Positions 52,125 to 61,415 are shown, counted from the first letter of the stretch. The stretch: 64,000 bases of DNA from Thermococcus sp. 21S7 (GCF_012027615.1 NZ_SNUT01000003.1:62001-126000), one strand, 5' to 3'. A program made the numbers and translations. Notes: generated from the letters alone by a model not told the origin.

Positions 52125-52150
52125 CATATGTATGCTCTAACTTACATATG
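52125..52150. promoter_or_regulatory. 26-bp operator of the cytochrome b-like gene
   Basis: CATATGTAT (52125-52133), 8 bp, TTACATATG (52142-52150), with the same 9-8-9 architecture as 49170-49195 and an identical right arm. The TATA-like TTTTTAAAC (reverse strand, about 52159-52167) lies 8-9 bp before it, the same geometry as at the DUF2202 gene. Confidence 0.7.
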
Positions 52151-52255
52151 CTAGTCCAGTTTAAAAAGGTTTCGGATTGAACATACTCCAAAACAGAATT
52201 GAGAATGCAACAAGAAGGGCTAGAAAAACGCAAAAGAGGGTGCGGGGGGGATGTC

Positions 52256-54031
52256 TCATGCCGAGACGTAGTAGTACTCGCCCCTCTCCTTCTGCTCCCT
52301 GTCCTTGACGCTTCCCTCTTTGTTGGCCCTCGGTCTTCCGGTGTCCGGGTCGCGCCTGAAGGTTATCCCGACCGAGGCCAGGAAGCGGTTCATGCCCTCC
52401 CTCATTCCCATGGGCTGGAGCGCCCTTCCGCTCCTTCCGGGCTCGCCCTCGAAGACTATGAGCCTGTCGCTGAGGTAGTCCACCATCATGACGTCGTGCT
52501 CGACTATGAGGGCAGTCTTTTCGTTCTTGGCCATGAGGGAGCGTACCGCCTTTGAGACCGCCAGCCTCTGTTCGACGTCGAGGTGAGCGGAGGGTTCGTC
52601 GAGGAGGTACAGGTCAGCATCGCGGATCAGGCAGGCGGTTATCGCGACCCTCTGCAGTTCTCCACCGCTCAGCTCGTTCACCTTCTTGTCGTAGAGATCC
52701 GGGATGCCGAGCGGGTTCAGGAGTTCGGTCTTGTAGAAGCTGTTCATCAGCTTTCCCGCGTTTATCTTGCTGAGGAGATCATAAACCGTTCCATCGTAAT
52801 CCACCTTGATGTACTGCGGCTTGTAGCTGACCGTGAGCGTCCAGTCCACCTCGCCCTCGGTTGGTTTCTCAACGCCGGCGAGCATCTTGACGAATGTGGT
52901 CTTACCTATTCCGTTGGGGCCCACTATACCGACCACCTCGCCGACGTAGAGCGTTCCGGGTTCGGCCTCAAGCCTGAAACTTCCGTAGTCCTTCACCAGC
53001 CCTGGGTACTCGACAAGTATCTCTCCCTCCCCGCTCTTCCTCTCGCTCTTCTTGGTGAAGCTGACCTCGTAGGGCCTAAACCTGACGTTCTCGTCGCGGA
53101 GGTAGCCGCGCAGGAACTCGTTTATGCCGTTGCGCGTTGACTTCGGCTGGGAGAATATACCGTACGCTCCGGGCTTGCCGTAGACGACGTGGATTATGTC
53201 GCTCATGTAGTCGAGTATCGCCAGGTCGTGCTCGACGGTCAGGACGGCCTTTCCGGAGTCGGCAAGCTTGCGGATGATCCTGGCAACCCTGAGACGCTGT
53301 CTTATGTCCAGGTAGCTCGAAGGCTCGTCGAAGAAGTAGAAGTGGGCCTCCCGGAGCATGGCAGCGGCTATGGCCACGCGCTGAAGCTCACCGCCGGAGA
53401 GGTGTTTTATCTCCCTGTCGAGGATGTTCTCCAGTTCAAGCTCCCTGACAACCTCATCGAACTTACCCGCCTCGTCGGCCCTCTTCAGCAGATCCCTGAC
53501 TTTGCCCCTGACCGCCTTGGGTATCAGGTCAACGTACTGCGGCTTGACGACGGGCCTTATCTCGCCTTTCTTCAGTCTTTCGAAGTAGTTCTGGAGCTCG
53601 TTGCCGCGGAATGCCCTTATGACGTTGTCCCAGTCCTCGTTGTCGCCGCAGAGGTTCGGAACGATTTGGCCGGATAAGGCCTTAACGGCCGTCGTCTTAC
53701 CGGTTCCGTTCGGTCCGAGGATGCCGACCACCATGCCGTCCTTGACAACCGGAAGCCTGTAGAGCACGAAGGCGTTTACCCCATAGCGGTGGACGCAGCC
53801 CTCCTCAAGCTCCTCCGGAAGGTTCACTATGGTTATCGCGTTGAACGGGCACTTGTGGACACAGATTCCGCAGCCGGTACAGCTCGCCTCCTGAATCACC
53901 GGGCGGTAGCTCTCCTCGTCTATGATTATCGCCTCTCCGCCCATTCGATTGACCGGGCAGACGCGCTCGCACAGGAAGTTGCCGCACTTGTCCGGATTAC
54001 ACCTGTCGTAATCGATGACCGCTATCCTCAT
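52256..54031 (-). CDS. rli: ABCE1/RLI ribosome-recycling ATPase
   Basis: A 591-residue protein with two N-terminal 4Fe-4S clusters (CNPDKCGNFLCERVCP and CTGCGICVHKCPF), then two ABC domains: GPNGTGKTT with LSGGELQRVAIAAA, and GPNGIGKTT with LSGGELQRVAITAC, plus DEPSSYLD and DEPSAHLD. ABCE1 splits ribosomes after termination with aRF1 or aPelota. Essential and full length. ATG 54031 lies beside GGTGAGTG. Confidence 0.97.
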   Translation of the reverse strand: MRIAVIDYDRCNPDKCGNFLCERVCPVNRMGGEAIIIDEESYRPVIQEASCTGCGICVHKCPFNAITIVNLPEELEEGCVHRYGVNAFVLYRLPVVKDGMVVGILGPNGTGKTTAVKALSGQIVPNLCGDNEDWDNVIRAFRGNELQNYFERLKKGEIRPVVKPQYVDLIPKAVRGKVRDLLKRADEAGKFDEVVRELELENILDREIKHLSGGELQRVAIAAAMLREAHFYFFDEPSSYLDIRQRLRVARIIRKLADSGKAVLTVEHDLAILDYMSDIIHVVYGKPGAYGIFSQPKSTRNGINEFLRGYLRDENVRFRPYEVSFTKKSERKSGEGEILVEYPGLVKDYGSFRLEAEPGTLYVGEVVGIVGPNGIGKTTFVKMLAGVEKPTEGEVDWTLTVSYKPQYIKVDYDGTVYDLLSKINAGKLMNSFYKTELLNPLGIPDLYDKKVNELSGGELQRVAITACLIRDADLYLLDEPSAHLDVEQRLAVSKAVRSLMAKNEKTALIVEHDVMMVDYLSDRLIVFEGEPGRSGRALQPMGMREGMNRFLASVGITFRRDPDTGRPRANKEGSVKDREQKERGEYYYVSA

Positions 54032-54200
54032 CACTCACCACCGGGTTAGGCTGAGGGAGAGGGTTTTAAAGGGTTGCGGGTTGGTTCCACGCCTCCGACA
54101 CTCCAAGCCGTCCCTCCCGCTATCGCTCAACTTCTTTAAGCCGCATGTTTCGACGGCAGGTACCCGCTACTTTTTTAGCCATCCCATCAAACTTATCCCC

Positions 54201-56900
54201 ATGTCACTCTTCGAGACCCTCAAGCCCCTCAAGTCCGAGATAGCGAGGGTTCACGTTTTTCCTCCCGCGGAGGGCGAGTTCGGTAACTTCCGCTTCAAAA
54301 ATCCCGAAATAAACTCCCTCCTCGAAGAACTCGGCTTTACCCTCTACCGCCATCAGGTTGAGGCCCTCGAAAGGCTGTACTCCGGGGAGAACATCGTCGT
54401 CACGACGCCGACGGCCAGCGGCAAGAGCGAGATATTCCGACTGGCCATCTTCGACTCCTACCTCTCCAACCCCCGCTCAACTTACCTGCTCATATACCCC
54501 ACGAGGGCCCTCATAAACAACCAGCTCGAAAAGTTCTCCATCCAGAACCTCGTCTTCTACCGCCTCACCGGAAAGCACATGAGCGCGAGAATCCTGACGG
54601 GCGATGTCCCGTGGGAGGAGAGGCGGCAACTCCTCCATGAGAAGCCGAGGATTATCTTCACGACCCCGGACATGCTCCACTACAACATCCTGCGCCGCTG
54701 GAGGGACTACGAGTGGCTCCTCAGAAACCTCCGCTACCTGGTCGTTGACGAGCTTCACGTTTACAGGGGCGTCTTCGGGAGCAACGCGGCCTACCTCTTC
54801 CGCCGCCTCGACTTCAGGCTGAGGCGCCTTGGGGCGAAGCCCCAGATCATAGCGCTCTCGGCAACGCTCAGGAACCCGAGGGAGTTCGCGGAGAAGCTCT
54901 TCAGGAGGAGATTCGAGGCGATAAGCCACGCCACCAACCCCTTTCCGAGGAGATATCTCGTCCTCTTCGAGCCGAAGAACCTCGATGAGAGGCAGCTCCT
55001 CCGGGCGGCCGTTGAGAGGCTCGCCGGGGAGAATGTTAAGACGCTGGTCTTCTTCGACAGCCGCAGGGGGACTGAAAAGCTCCTTCGCTTCCTCCTCGGT
55101 TCAAAGGTTTTCTCGAAGGTGACCACCTATAAGGGAACCCTGCCCAAGAACGTCCGCTGGGAGATAGAGCGGGACTTCAAGGAGGGCAAGCTGCTCGTCC
55201 TCCTAACGACCAACGCCCTTGAGCTCGGCATAGACATCGGCGACCTCGATGCCGTCATCAACTACGGTATCCCTCCGGACGGGCTCTTTTCGCTGATTCA
55301 GCGCTTCGGCCGGGCCGGGAGAAAGACGGAAAGGGAAGCCCTGAACGCAATAGTCCTCAGGAAGAACGGTCTCGATTACTACTACGGGGAACACTTCGAC
55401 GAGCTCGTCGGGAGGCTGGAGAAGGGTATAATCGAATACATGCCGGTCAATCTGGAGAACGAGCGCATAGCCGAGAAGCACCTCTACTACCTCCTCACCG
55501 AGCTGGGGATAGTCGACTGGGACGAGCTTGACGAGTTTGAGAGGAAGATAGCCGAAAGGCTCGTCATCGAACGGAAGGCAGACCTGAAGAAAAATCCGCT
55601 CACGGGAAGGCTTGAAGTCCGCCTGAGAAAGCCGGCCTTCAGCTACTCGTCGCTGAGAACGGCGAGCGACGAGACGTTCTTCCTCGTCAAGGATGAGCCG
55701 TGGATAAGGGGCAAGCTGATGGAGAAGTCCTCGCTCAGGGAGTTGCTCAACTTCATCAACTGGCTCAAGCTCAGGGGCTACATCATCGAGGAGGTCGATT
55801 CCGACGAGTACCACCGCTCGCTGCTGCCGGGAATGGCATACTTCTCAAGGGGAGAACTCTACATGATAAGGGACGGACTCGCCCTCGGAAAGTTCCACTT
55901 CGTCTTCGCAAGGGGGCTTAACCGCTTCTGGGACGTGGAAACCTTCGTGGCCAAGAGGGAGGAAGTCGAGATACTGGAGAGCAGGGAGGAGAAAACCTAT
56001 CGGGGAGTCGAGATACACCTCGGCCGGCTGAGGGTCAGGCACGTCTACACCGGATTCGCCGTCAAAGGGGCCGACACCGGGAACTACGTCGGTGAGCTGA
56101 TCAGGTTGAAGGAGGACGGCATCCTGCGCGGCGAGATACATTCCCCGATGACCGGCGAGAGTGTGGATGCGGAGGAGGATTTCTCGATCCTCAACTGGGA
56201 GAAGTTCGCGAAGGTCGAGTTCGAGGAACCCTACGTCCGGGAGTTTGAGACGGAGGGAATATGGCTCGTCTTTCCAGATTCGATAAGGGAAGTCACGAGT
56301 GAGGAGTTCAGGAAGTTCTTCGATGTGGCCGCCGAGAAGGGCTTTGAAGACCTTGCCTTCACCCTCTACGGCAACCTCGACAGGAGGAAGCTCTTTCCGC
56401 TCTACCTCGGGACGACCACCCACGTCATAAGGAAGACCATCGGCGATGCCCTCCAGAGGCTCGGAATCAGCGATGAAGAGCTGGCCTTTGCGATAAAGAA
56501 GATGGTCGACAGCAAGGACGGAATTGGCTCGGCGCTCCACGCGATAGAGCACAACATGATAAAAATCGCCCCCATCTTCACCTACGTGGATTCAAGGGAA
56601 CTCGGCGGCTACAGCTACGCGAGCTTCCCGGGCTTACCCCACGTCGGAAGGCCGGTCGTGTTCATCTACGACGGCAACGAAGGGGGAGCGGGCCTTGCAC
56701 CGATAATCTACGAGAACGCCGAGCGGCTGATGGAGAAAAGCCTTGAGCACCTCCACTCCTGCTCCTGCCAGGACGGCTGTCCGGTGTGCACGCTCTCCCC
56801 GAAGTGCGGCACCTTCAACGAGTTCCTGGACAAATGGGCGGCGATAAGGGTATGGGAAAGGGTTCTGGAAAATAAGGGGGAGAGCCTCAATGGGGGCTAA
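54201..56900 (+). CDS. DEAD/DEAH helicase with DUF1998 (MrfA/YprA-like)
   Basis: An 899-residue SF2 helicase. Motifs: I TPTASGKSE (about 58-66), II DELH (VVDELHVYRG), III SAT, VI QRFGRAGRK. The C-terminal third contains DUF1998, with four cysteines CSCQDGCPVCTLSPKC (about 853-868) in the pattern known from MrfA/Hrq1-like helicases, which unwind DNA 3'-5' and help repair crosslinks. ATG 54201; the frame upstream overlaps ABCE1 and is not coding. Its end overlaps the convergent ATPase by 14 bp. Confidence 0.88.
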   Translation: MSLFETLKPLKSEIARVHVFPPAEGEFGNFRFKNPEINSLLEELGFTLYRHQVEALERLYSGENIVVTTPTASGKSEIFRLAIFDSYLSNPRSTYLLIYPTRALINNQLEKFSIQNLVFYRLTGKHMSARILTGDVPWEERRQLLHEKPRIIFTTPDMLHYNILRRWRDYEWLLRNLRYLVVDELHVYRGVFGSNAAYLFRRLDFRLRRLGAKPQIIALSATLRNPREFAEKLFRRRFEAISHATNPFPRRYLVLFEPKNLDERQLLRAAVERLAGENVKTLVFFDSRRGTEKLLRFLLGSKVFSKVTTYKGTLPKNVRWEIERDFKEGKLLVLLTTNALELGIDIGDLDAVINYGIPPDGLFSLIQRFGRAGRKTEREALNAIVLRKNGLDYYYGEHFDELVGRLEKGIIEYMPVNLENERIAEKHLYYLLTELGIVDWDELDEFERKIAERLVIERKADLKKNPLTGRLEVRLRKPAFSYSSLRTASDETFFLVKDEPWIRGKLMEKSSLRELLNFINWLKLRGYIIEEVDSDEYHRSLLPGMAYFSRGELYMIRDGLALGKFHFVFARGLNRFWDVETFVAKREEVEILESREEKTYRGVEIHLGRLRVRHVYTGFAVKGADTGNYVGELIRLKEDGILRGEIHSPMTGESVDAEEDFSILNWEKFAKVEFEEPYVREFETEGIWLVFPDSIREVTSEEFRKFFDVAAEKGFEDLAFTLYGNLDRRKLFPLYLGTTTHVIRKTIGDALQRLGISDEELAFAIKKMVDSKDGIGSALHAIEHNMIKIAPIFTYVDSRELGGYSYASFPGLPHVGRPVVFIYDGNEGGAGLAPIIYENAERLMEKSLEHLHSCSCQDGCPVCTLSPKCGTFNEFLDKWAAIRVWERVLENKGESLNGG

Positions 56901-58017
56901 ATTTTTTAACTGCCTCCCTGAGAAGCGGGTCTTCAATCCAATACCTTTTTTCCGATGAACGAACGAAGCCCGCCTTTTCCAGCGTTTCAAGGTATTTGTA
57001 GACGTGCTGTACCCTGGTGGGAGCGAGACCGAGGGATTGAAGCCTCCGGTAGATTTCGGCTCCTCGGAGGGCGCTGGGATAAGCCTCGGCCAGGACTCTG
57101 AGGACTCCCATATAAACCTCACTGTTGTAGACGTTCAGAAAAGCCTCTATGTCCTTCCGCCATTCCTCAAGCGCATACCTCCTGCTTTTCTCAAGGGCCA
57201 TTGGGAGCGCTTCTTCCGGGCTTTTTCCATCCCTCACGAAGTTGACGACCGTGATGCCGTAGTGGGAGACGAACCCGGGAACTCCCCCCAGCTCTTCAAC
57301 GGCCCTTGAGAGCTCCAGCTCGTTCGCCACACTTATTCCGTAACTTCTGAACCCTTCCATGAGGTAGCCCCTTCCCTCCCCGGTGCTCCACCTTGGAAGG
57401 GTGAAGATTTCCGCCGAGCGCATGAAGTTGGGCCTTTCGGCGCTTGGATTCAGATATTCAACCAGCATACCCGGCATTGAACCAGTGAAAACGAGGGAGA
57501 TGTTCGGATAGCTGTCCGTTATCTCCTGCAGGAGACCCCTGAAGTCGAGGTTCTTCAGCCTGGCCAGAACCTGAGCTTCATCGAATATCAAAACGCCCAA
57601 CCTGGCATTCTGGGAAATGACTCTAACCAGTGTCGAAAAGTCCCTGCTGAACTCTTCGATGCTCGTTTTTCTCACCTCAACACTGAGGCCCCTGAAGGAT
57701 ATTGTATAGCTCTTGCTCGTCGTTATCATCTTCAATGACGTTCTCTTTGGTTCTATATCCGATATTGAAATCGCCCTCGATCCGATGAACCGGGAGAAGT
57801 TGAAATAGACGTAGTGGTGTCCCCTCTTTCTCCGCAGCTTCTCCGCCATCACACTGACCACGCTCGTTTTCCCCACCCTTCTCGGGCCGAGGAGAACCGC
57901 GGTGTTGCCCCGAAGGGCCGCACTGAGGAGGTCTTCAACGGCCCCTCTGTGGCCCTCACCCCAGAGACATTCCTCCTCCATCACCGGCCTCGTCCGGAAG
58001 AAGTTTTTACATACCAT
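56887..58017 (-). CDS. Archaeal AAA-type ATPase with winged helix
   Basis: A 376-residue P-loop protein. Walker A LLGPRRVGKTSVVS (about 42-54), Walker B GVLIFDEAQVL (about 160-170), sensor VFTGSMPGM, arginine-rich lid, and a C-terminal winged helix (ALRGAEIYRRLQSLGLAPTRVQHVYKYLETLEKAGFVRSSEKRYWI). It belongs to the STAND-like archaeal ATPase group; function unknown. ATG 58017 with GGGGTG 8 nt upstream, or ATG 57981 after GAGGCCGGTG, may be the start. Three TGTAAWTTACA-type repeats cover its promoter and start. Confidence 0.75.
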   Translation of the reverse strand: MVCKNFFRTRPVMEEECLWGEGHRGAVEDLLSAALRGNTAVLLGPRRVGKTSVVSVMAEKLRRKRGHHYVYFNFSRFIGSRAISISDIEPKRTSLKMITTSKSYTISFRGLSVEVRKTSIEEFSRDFSTLVRVISQNARLGVLIFDEAQVLARLKNLDFRGLLQEITDSYPNISLVFTGSMPGMLVEYLNPSAERPNFMRSAEIFTLPRWSTGEGRGYLMEGFRSYGISVANELELSRAVEELGGVPGFVSHYGITVVNFVRDGKSPEEALPMALEKSRRYALEEWRKDIEAFLNVYNSEVYMGVLRVLAEAYPSALRGAEIYRRLQSLGLAPTRVQHVYKYLETLEKAGFVRSSEKRYWIEDPLLREAVKKFSPH

Positions 58018-58059
58018 GTAATTTACACCCCATGTAAATTACATACCGTGTAAATTTAA
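58014..58059. promoter_or_regulatory. Three phased palindromic operators at the ATPase start
   Basis: CCATGTAATTTACA (58014-58027), CCATGTAAATTACA (58030-58043) and CCGTGTAAATTTAA (58046-58059) repeat with an exact 16-bp period. The cores TGTAATTTACA and TGTAAATTACA are perfect palindromes. They span the TATA-like TTTAAATTTAC (reverse strand) down to the ATG at 58017. A protein bound here would block transcription; autoregulation by the ATPase's winged helix is a possibility. Confidence 0.65.
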
Positions 58060-58133
58060 AGGTTTCTCACCTGCGGACTCACAGACATGACCCGCAGATA
58101 AACTTTTAATCAACAAAGGGAGTACTGAGTAAC

Positions 58134-58991
58134 ATGGACATTTTATCCGCCAAAAATCTCGTGAACGAGAATAAGAACCGGGAGGAAATACTGTACAAAA
58201 TCGCCCGTCGCTTTGCGAAAAAAGAGCGATATTGGGAGCTCATCTCACTTGCAAAGCGTTATGGTTGTCCCGACGATGTTAGAAAGCTGGTTCTGTGGGA
58301 GGCAGAGGTTCTTGCGTCCAAGGGGGACGAAACCGCGTTCCGCCTCCTTGAGGCATGTGGTGAAGCCGAACCCAACGTGCTGAGAGAGTACTTTAGAAAA
58401 ACAGGAGACCATGTGACAACCATTGAGAACATCAATCTGGCGGGAGAGAACACCCGTGAGGCGTTCGGGATAGTAGTAGAAGTACTGCAAGAAAGAAATC
58501 CTGTGGAATTCCTCCCTTTCTGCAACCTCCCGGGGAAAAACTATCATAGAGAGATCTGCAAGCTGGCGGTTCTCAGGAGGGCCCTGCTAACCGGAGACCG
58601 GGAAGGAATGCTTACCGCCTGCCATGAACTTACCAAGCCCGTGAGGATGAAACTGTTCCGAAGTCTTGGACGGGACATCCTGACATGTGAGGATGCTGTT
58701 GAATACCTTCTTGAAGTCAACCGCGAAGGAATCTACTGGAACCAGTGCGTTGAGCTTGCATTGAGGGGCGAGCTTATGGAAGCACTATCGCTGGCAGGAA
58801 ACTCCGAAAAGTTGCTTGCCGAGATAGTTAAGGATTATCTCATCTCAGGATTCATCAAAAAGCCGCATGAGCTCCTCAAGGCAATCAGGAGTGAGGGGTT
58901 TAAAAGGGGGCTCCTGCATCTTCTCCAGACCTTTGCGAGACGGGAACTCAAACTTAGACCTGTCTATCTTGTTTACATGTGGCGAGAATGA
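58134..58991 (+). CDS. Helical protein of unknown function
   Basis: A 285-residue all-helical protein; no known motif. The pattern of paired amphipathic helices (for example NREEILYKIARRFAKKERYWELISLAKRYG and VRMKLFRSLGRDILTCEDAVEYLLEVNREG) suggests TPR- or HEAT-like repeats for protein binding. Cysteines occur in CGEAEP, CNLPG and CHEL without a metal pattern. Codon use looks a little less GC-rich than the neighbours. ATG 58134 with GGGAG upstream and a TATA-like AAACTTTTAATC at about 58097-58108. The broken ORF downstream overlaps it by ATGA. Confidence 0.6.
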   Translation: MDILSAKNLVNENKNREEILYKIARRFAKKERYWELISLAKRYGCPDDVRKLVLWEAEVLASKGDETAFRLLEACGEAEPNVLREYFRKTGDHVTTIENINLAGENTREAFGIVVEVLQERNPVEFLPFCNLPGKNYHREICKLAVLRRALLTGDREGMLTACHELTKPVRMKLFRSLGRDILTCEDAVEYLLEVNREGIYWNQCVELALRGELMEALSLAGNSEKLLAEIVKDYLISGFIKKPHELLKAIRSEGFKRGLLHLLQTFARRELKLRPVYLVYMWRE

Positions 58992-59332
58992 ACGTGGAAG
59001 AGCTCATAAGGTTAGAAAGGCTCGAAGAAGCCAAGGAGATTCTCCAGAGCATCGACCGAGGGAAGCTTAACGACTTGGGGCTCTGGACTACACCTATGAT
59101 GTCGTGAACCTCGGCTCGCTCTCTTGGAGTGCGGCGAGCTTGATGGGGACTGATAACTGTCCTGTCGCTCATAGACGACCTCGAAGACATCTCATGGGGC
59201 ATTAGCAGTGTTTTTGATGAATACCTTATGGACTTCACTCTTGAACGCGCCTGCGACGCCTGTGAGAGGATTCACATGACCCCAGAGCCGGAGGAAATGT
59301 TGAGGTCTTACTGGGGATTTGGGAGTATCTAG
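58988..59332 (+). pseudogene. Frameshifted small helical protein gene
   Basis: The gene starts at ATG 58988, overlapping the previous stop (ATGA): MNVEELIRLERLEEAKEILQ. It runs in three frames: frame 1 to GGGG at 59077-59080, then LDYTYDVVNLGSLSWSAASLM, then after GGGG at 59145-59148, LIDDLEDISWGISSVFDEYLMD ... ending RSYWGFGSI at stop 59330-59332. One added G at the first run and one removed G at the second restore a single frame of about 114 residues. Either true decay or homopolymer sequencing errors. Confidence 0.65.
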
Positions 59333-59370
59333 ATGATCCCGATGAGAAAAGTCCTGGAGAGGATGGGGGG

Positions 59371-60000
59371 CTAAAGATTCCCCTCAAACGAACTCATGAA
59401 GAGCCTCCTGAGCCGGATCCTTCCCCTCGTCCTCTCCGTCAAGAGCTCCATCAGCCCCTCGGCTTCGCCTTTTCTCGTTTCGACGGTAAACGTCACCAGC
59501 TCGCCGTAATCCTCTCCAACGACCCTCCCTCCGGAATTCTCAACGGTCTCCCTGACGAGATGAAAGAGGCTGTAGGGGAATGTGACCTGGAAGCGCTCCG
59601 TCTCGTAAACTTCGACGATACCCGCGTTCTCTATGGCCAGGCTCGCCGCATCGCTGTAGGCTTTGACCAAACCGCCGTAACCAAGTTTTATGCCGCCGAA
59701 GTAGCGGGTAACGACAACTACAACGTTGCTCAGCCCCCTGTTCTGGATAACCTTGAGAACTGGCTTCCCCGCGCTGCCCTTCGGCTCGCCGTCGTCATCG
59801 TAGCGGACTGCGAAGTTCTTCCCGTCGTTGATGAGGTAGGCGGAAACGTTGTGAGTTGCATCGCTGTGGTGGGCCTTGATTTTCGCGATGAATGCTTTGG
59901 CCCCTTCCTCCGTCTTCGCTGGCGAGGCGTAGCCTATGAACACTGACTTCTTGATCACCAGCTCAGCGGTTCCGATGCCCTTCAAAGTTCTGTAGTCCAT
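59371..60000 (-). CDS. IMPACT/YigZ family protein
   Basis: A 209-residue protein with the UPF0029/IMPACT core: SVFIGYASPAKTEEGAKAFIAKIKAHHSDATHNVSAYL, DDDGEPKGSAGKPVL and VTRYFGGIKLGYGGLVKAYSDA. The C-terminal half is a ferredoxin-like DUF1949 domain. In eukaryotes IMPACT regulates translation through GCN1; in prokaryotes the role is unclear, possibly ribosome- or nucleotide-related. ATG 60000. Followed (upstream on this strand) by the HAD gene 3 bp away, so they form an operon. Confidence 0.9.
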   Translation of the reverse strand: MDYRTLKGIGTAELVIKKSVFIGYASPAKTEEGAKAFIAKIKAHHSDATHNVSAYLINDGKNFAVRYDDDGEPKGSAGKPVLKVIQNRGLSNVVVVVTRYFGGIKLGYGGLVKAYSDAASLAIENAGIVEVYETERFQVTFPYSLFHLVRETVENSGGRVVGEDYGELVTFTVETRKGEAEGLMELLTERTRGRIRLRRLFMSSFEGNL

Positions 60001-60003
60001 AGC

Positions 60004-60450
60004 TCACCCTCTCAGGGTCGCTATGAGCTTTTTCTCATCGAGGAGCATGCCGATAGCATCCTTAACGTCCTGCACCACCACGTCGCTGGCGAGGAGGGCA
60101 TCTATGCTCGCTCCCTCCGGCCCTATCACGCAGAAAGCCAGCTCCGCCCCTTCGAGCATGGCCACGTCGTTGTTGCCATTGCCAACCGCTATGTACGGTT
60201 CGTAGCCCCTCGCGATTTCGGCCTTCTCGGCACCGCTCGAAACCCTCTCTACCCTCACGGGGAGTCCTTTAAACTCCTCCTCAAGCGTTCCAAAGGTGTC
60301 CGCGCTCAGAACGACGACCGTGTACCTGTCCGCAAGCCTTTTGAGGAGATGCTTTACCTCCTCCCCAACTTTTCCGCTTTCTCCAAGTGTGCCGTTGAGG
60401 TCGAAAAGAACGGCTTGGGCCCGTATTTCTCCGTAGTTCGGTATTCGCAT
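60004..60450 (-). CDS. HAD-superfamily hydrolase, small
   Basis: A 148-residue HAD protein. Motif I is AVLFDLNGTLG (D then N: second Asp replaced), motif II VVLSADT, motif III/IV region AEIARGYEPYIAVGNGNNDVAMLEGAELAFCVIG. It resembles the isolated phosphorylation domain of P-type ATPases (COG4087-like). Metal binding is possible but the N at motif I position 2 is unusual for a phosphatase. ATG 60450. It precedes the IMPACT gene in the same operon. Confidence 0.8.
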   Translation of the reverse strand: MRIPNYGEIRAQAVLFDLNGTLGESGKVGEEVKHLLKRLADRYTVVVLSADTFGTLEEEFKGLPVRVERVSSGAEKAEIARGYEPYIAVGNGNNDVAMLEGAELAFCVIGPEGASIDALLASDVVVQDVKDAIGMLLDEKKLIATLRG

Positions 60451-60559
60451 GGTCTCACCACCCCTTATTCGAGTGTAAGGTTTTTAAGGGTTGGAGTCGA
60501 AGGCGGTAGTGTGTTTAAGAATGGGGAATTAAAGGCTTGACTACTTGGGGGTAAAAGTT

Positions 60560-61375
60560 ATGAACCTGCTCCAGCGTCGCCTTCAGGACCCGGAGGTGCT
60601 CGTACGGCTCAACGCGTTCTTCCTCAGCTACTTTGGGTGGATCGCCTTCGGAGTGCTGTACGGAGTTATCGGCCGCTGGAGCGTTGATGTGACCTCGGAG
60701 TTCCTGAGGCTCCCCCTCACGTCCAGAGAATTCGTCGTGGGCCTCGTTGAGTTCACAAAGGGCATCCCCCCACTGTACTCACTCTTTACGGTTGTCTACT
60801 ATCTCGGGTTCTCCGGCTCCATAGCCCTCATAGTTGTCTATCTGCTCATCTACAAGAAGGACCTCATGGCCTCGGACGAGCTGTTCATCCGCTATCTGAT
60901 GGCCTACGCCGCTGCAGGAGCGGTGTACCTCGTCTTTCATATCTACGCCCCCCACATAGTCTACAACCTGCCGGGATACAACTCGTCGAACACTCTCCTG
61001 ACGAGACAGGAGTTCGTCCTTCCGTCCCTCCACAACACCATCATAACGATAAACATCGCCACCATCTGGAGGTACAGAAAAGAACTCGGAGGCAAGCTTC
61101 TTGTACTGGTGAACACCCTCATACCCTTTGCCACGGTTTTCCTAGGCCACCACTGGGTCTACGACGTTCTGGCGGGCATAGCGCTCGGCGCTTTCATAGC
61201 CAAAGCCACGGAAGGAAGGACAACCAGGATCCCCGAGACCCTCTACAACCTGGAGATCGCCTCCCTGCGGAAGGTAACGGTGGTGAACTTCCTCATTGCG
61301 GTTCTCGTCCTTATAGTCGCCGCCAACCCCGACAGGTGGCTGGAGATTATAAACGGACTCCTTCCGGGCCCCTGA
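60560..61375 (+). CDS. PAP2-superfamily membrane phosphatase/transferase
   Basis: A 271-residue integral membrane protein with about six helices. PAP2 motifs: a degenerate first motif, LPSLHNTIITI (SxH, about 162-170) and GHHWVYDVLAGIALGA (HxxxD, about 195-210). Such enzymes dephosphorylate polyprenyl-PP or transfer lipid headgroups (inositol-type); archaeal lipid metabolism is a likely setting. ATG 60560 follows GGGGGT. tRNA-Thr lies 40 bp downstream. Confidence 0.82.
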   Translation: MNLLQRRLQDPEVLVRLNAFFLSYFGWIAFGVLYGVIGRWSVDVTSEFLRLPLTSREFVVGLVEFTKGIPPLYSLFTVVYYLGFSGSIALIVVYLLIYKKDLMASDELFIRYLMAYAAAGAVYLVFHIYAPHIVYNLPGYNSSNTLLTRQEFVLPSLHNTIITINIATIWRYRKELGGKLLVLVNTLIPFATVFLGHHWVYDVLAGIALGAFIAKATEGRTTRIPETLYNLEIASLRKVTVVNFLIAVLVLIVAANPDRWLEIINGLLPGP

Positions 61376-61415
61376 GAAAAACTTATAAACTCCCCGCTGG
61401 TCTTTAACATCGGGT

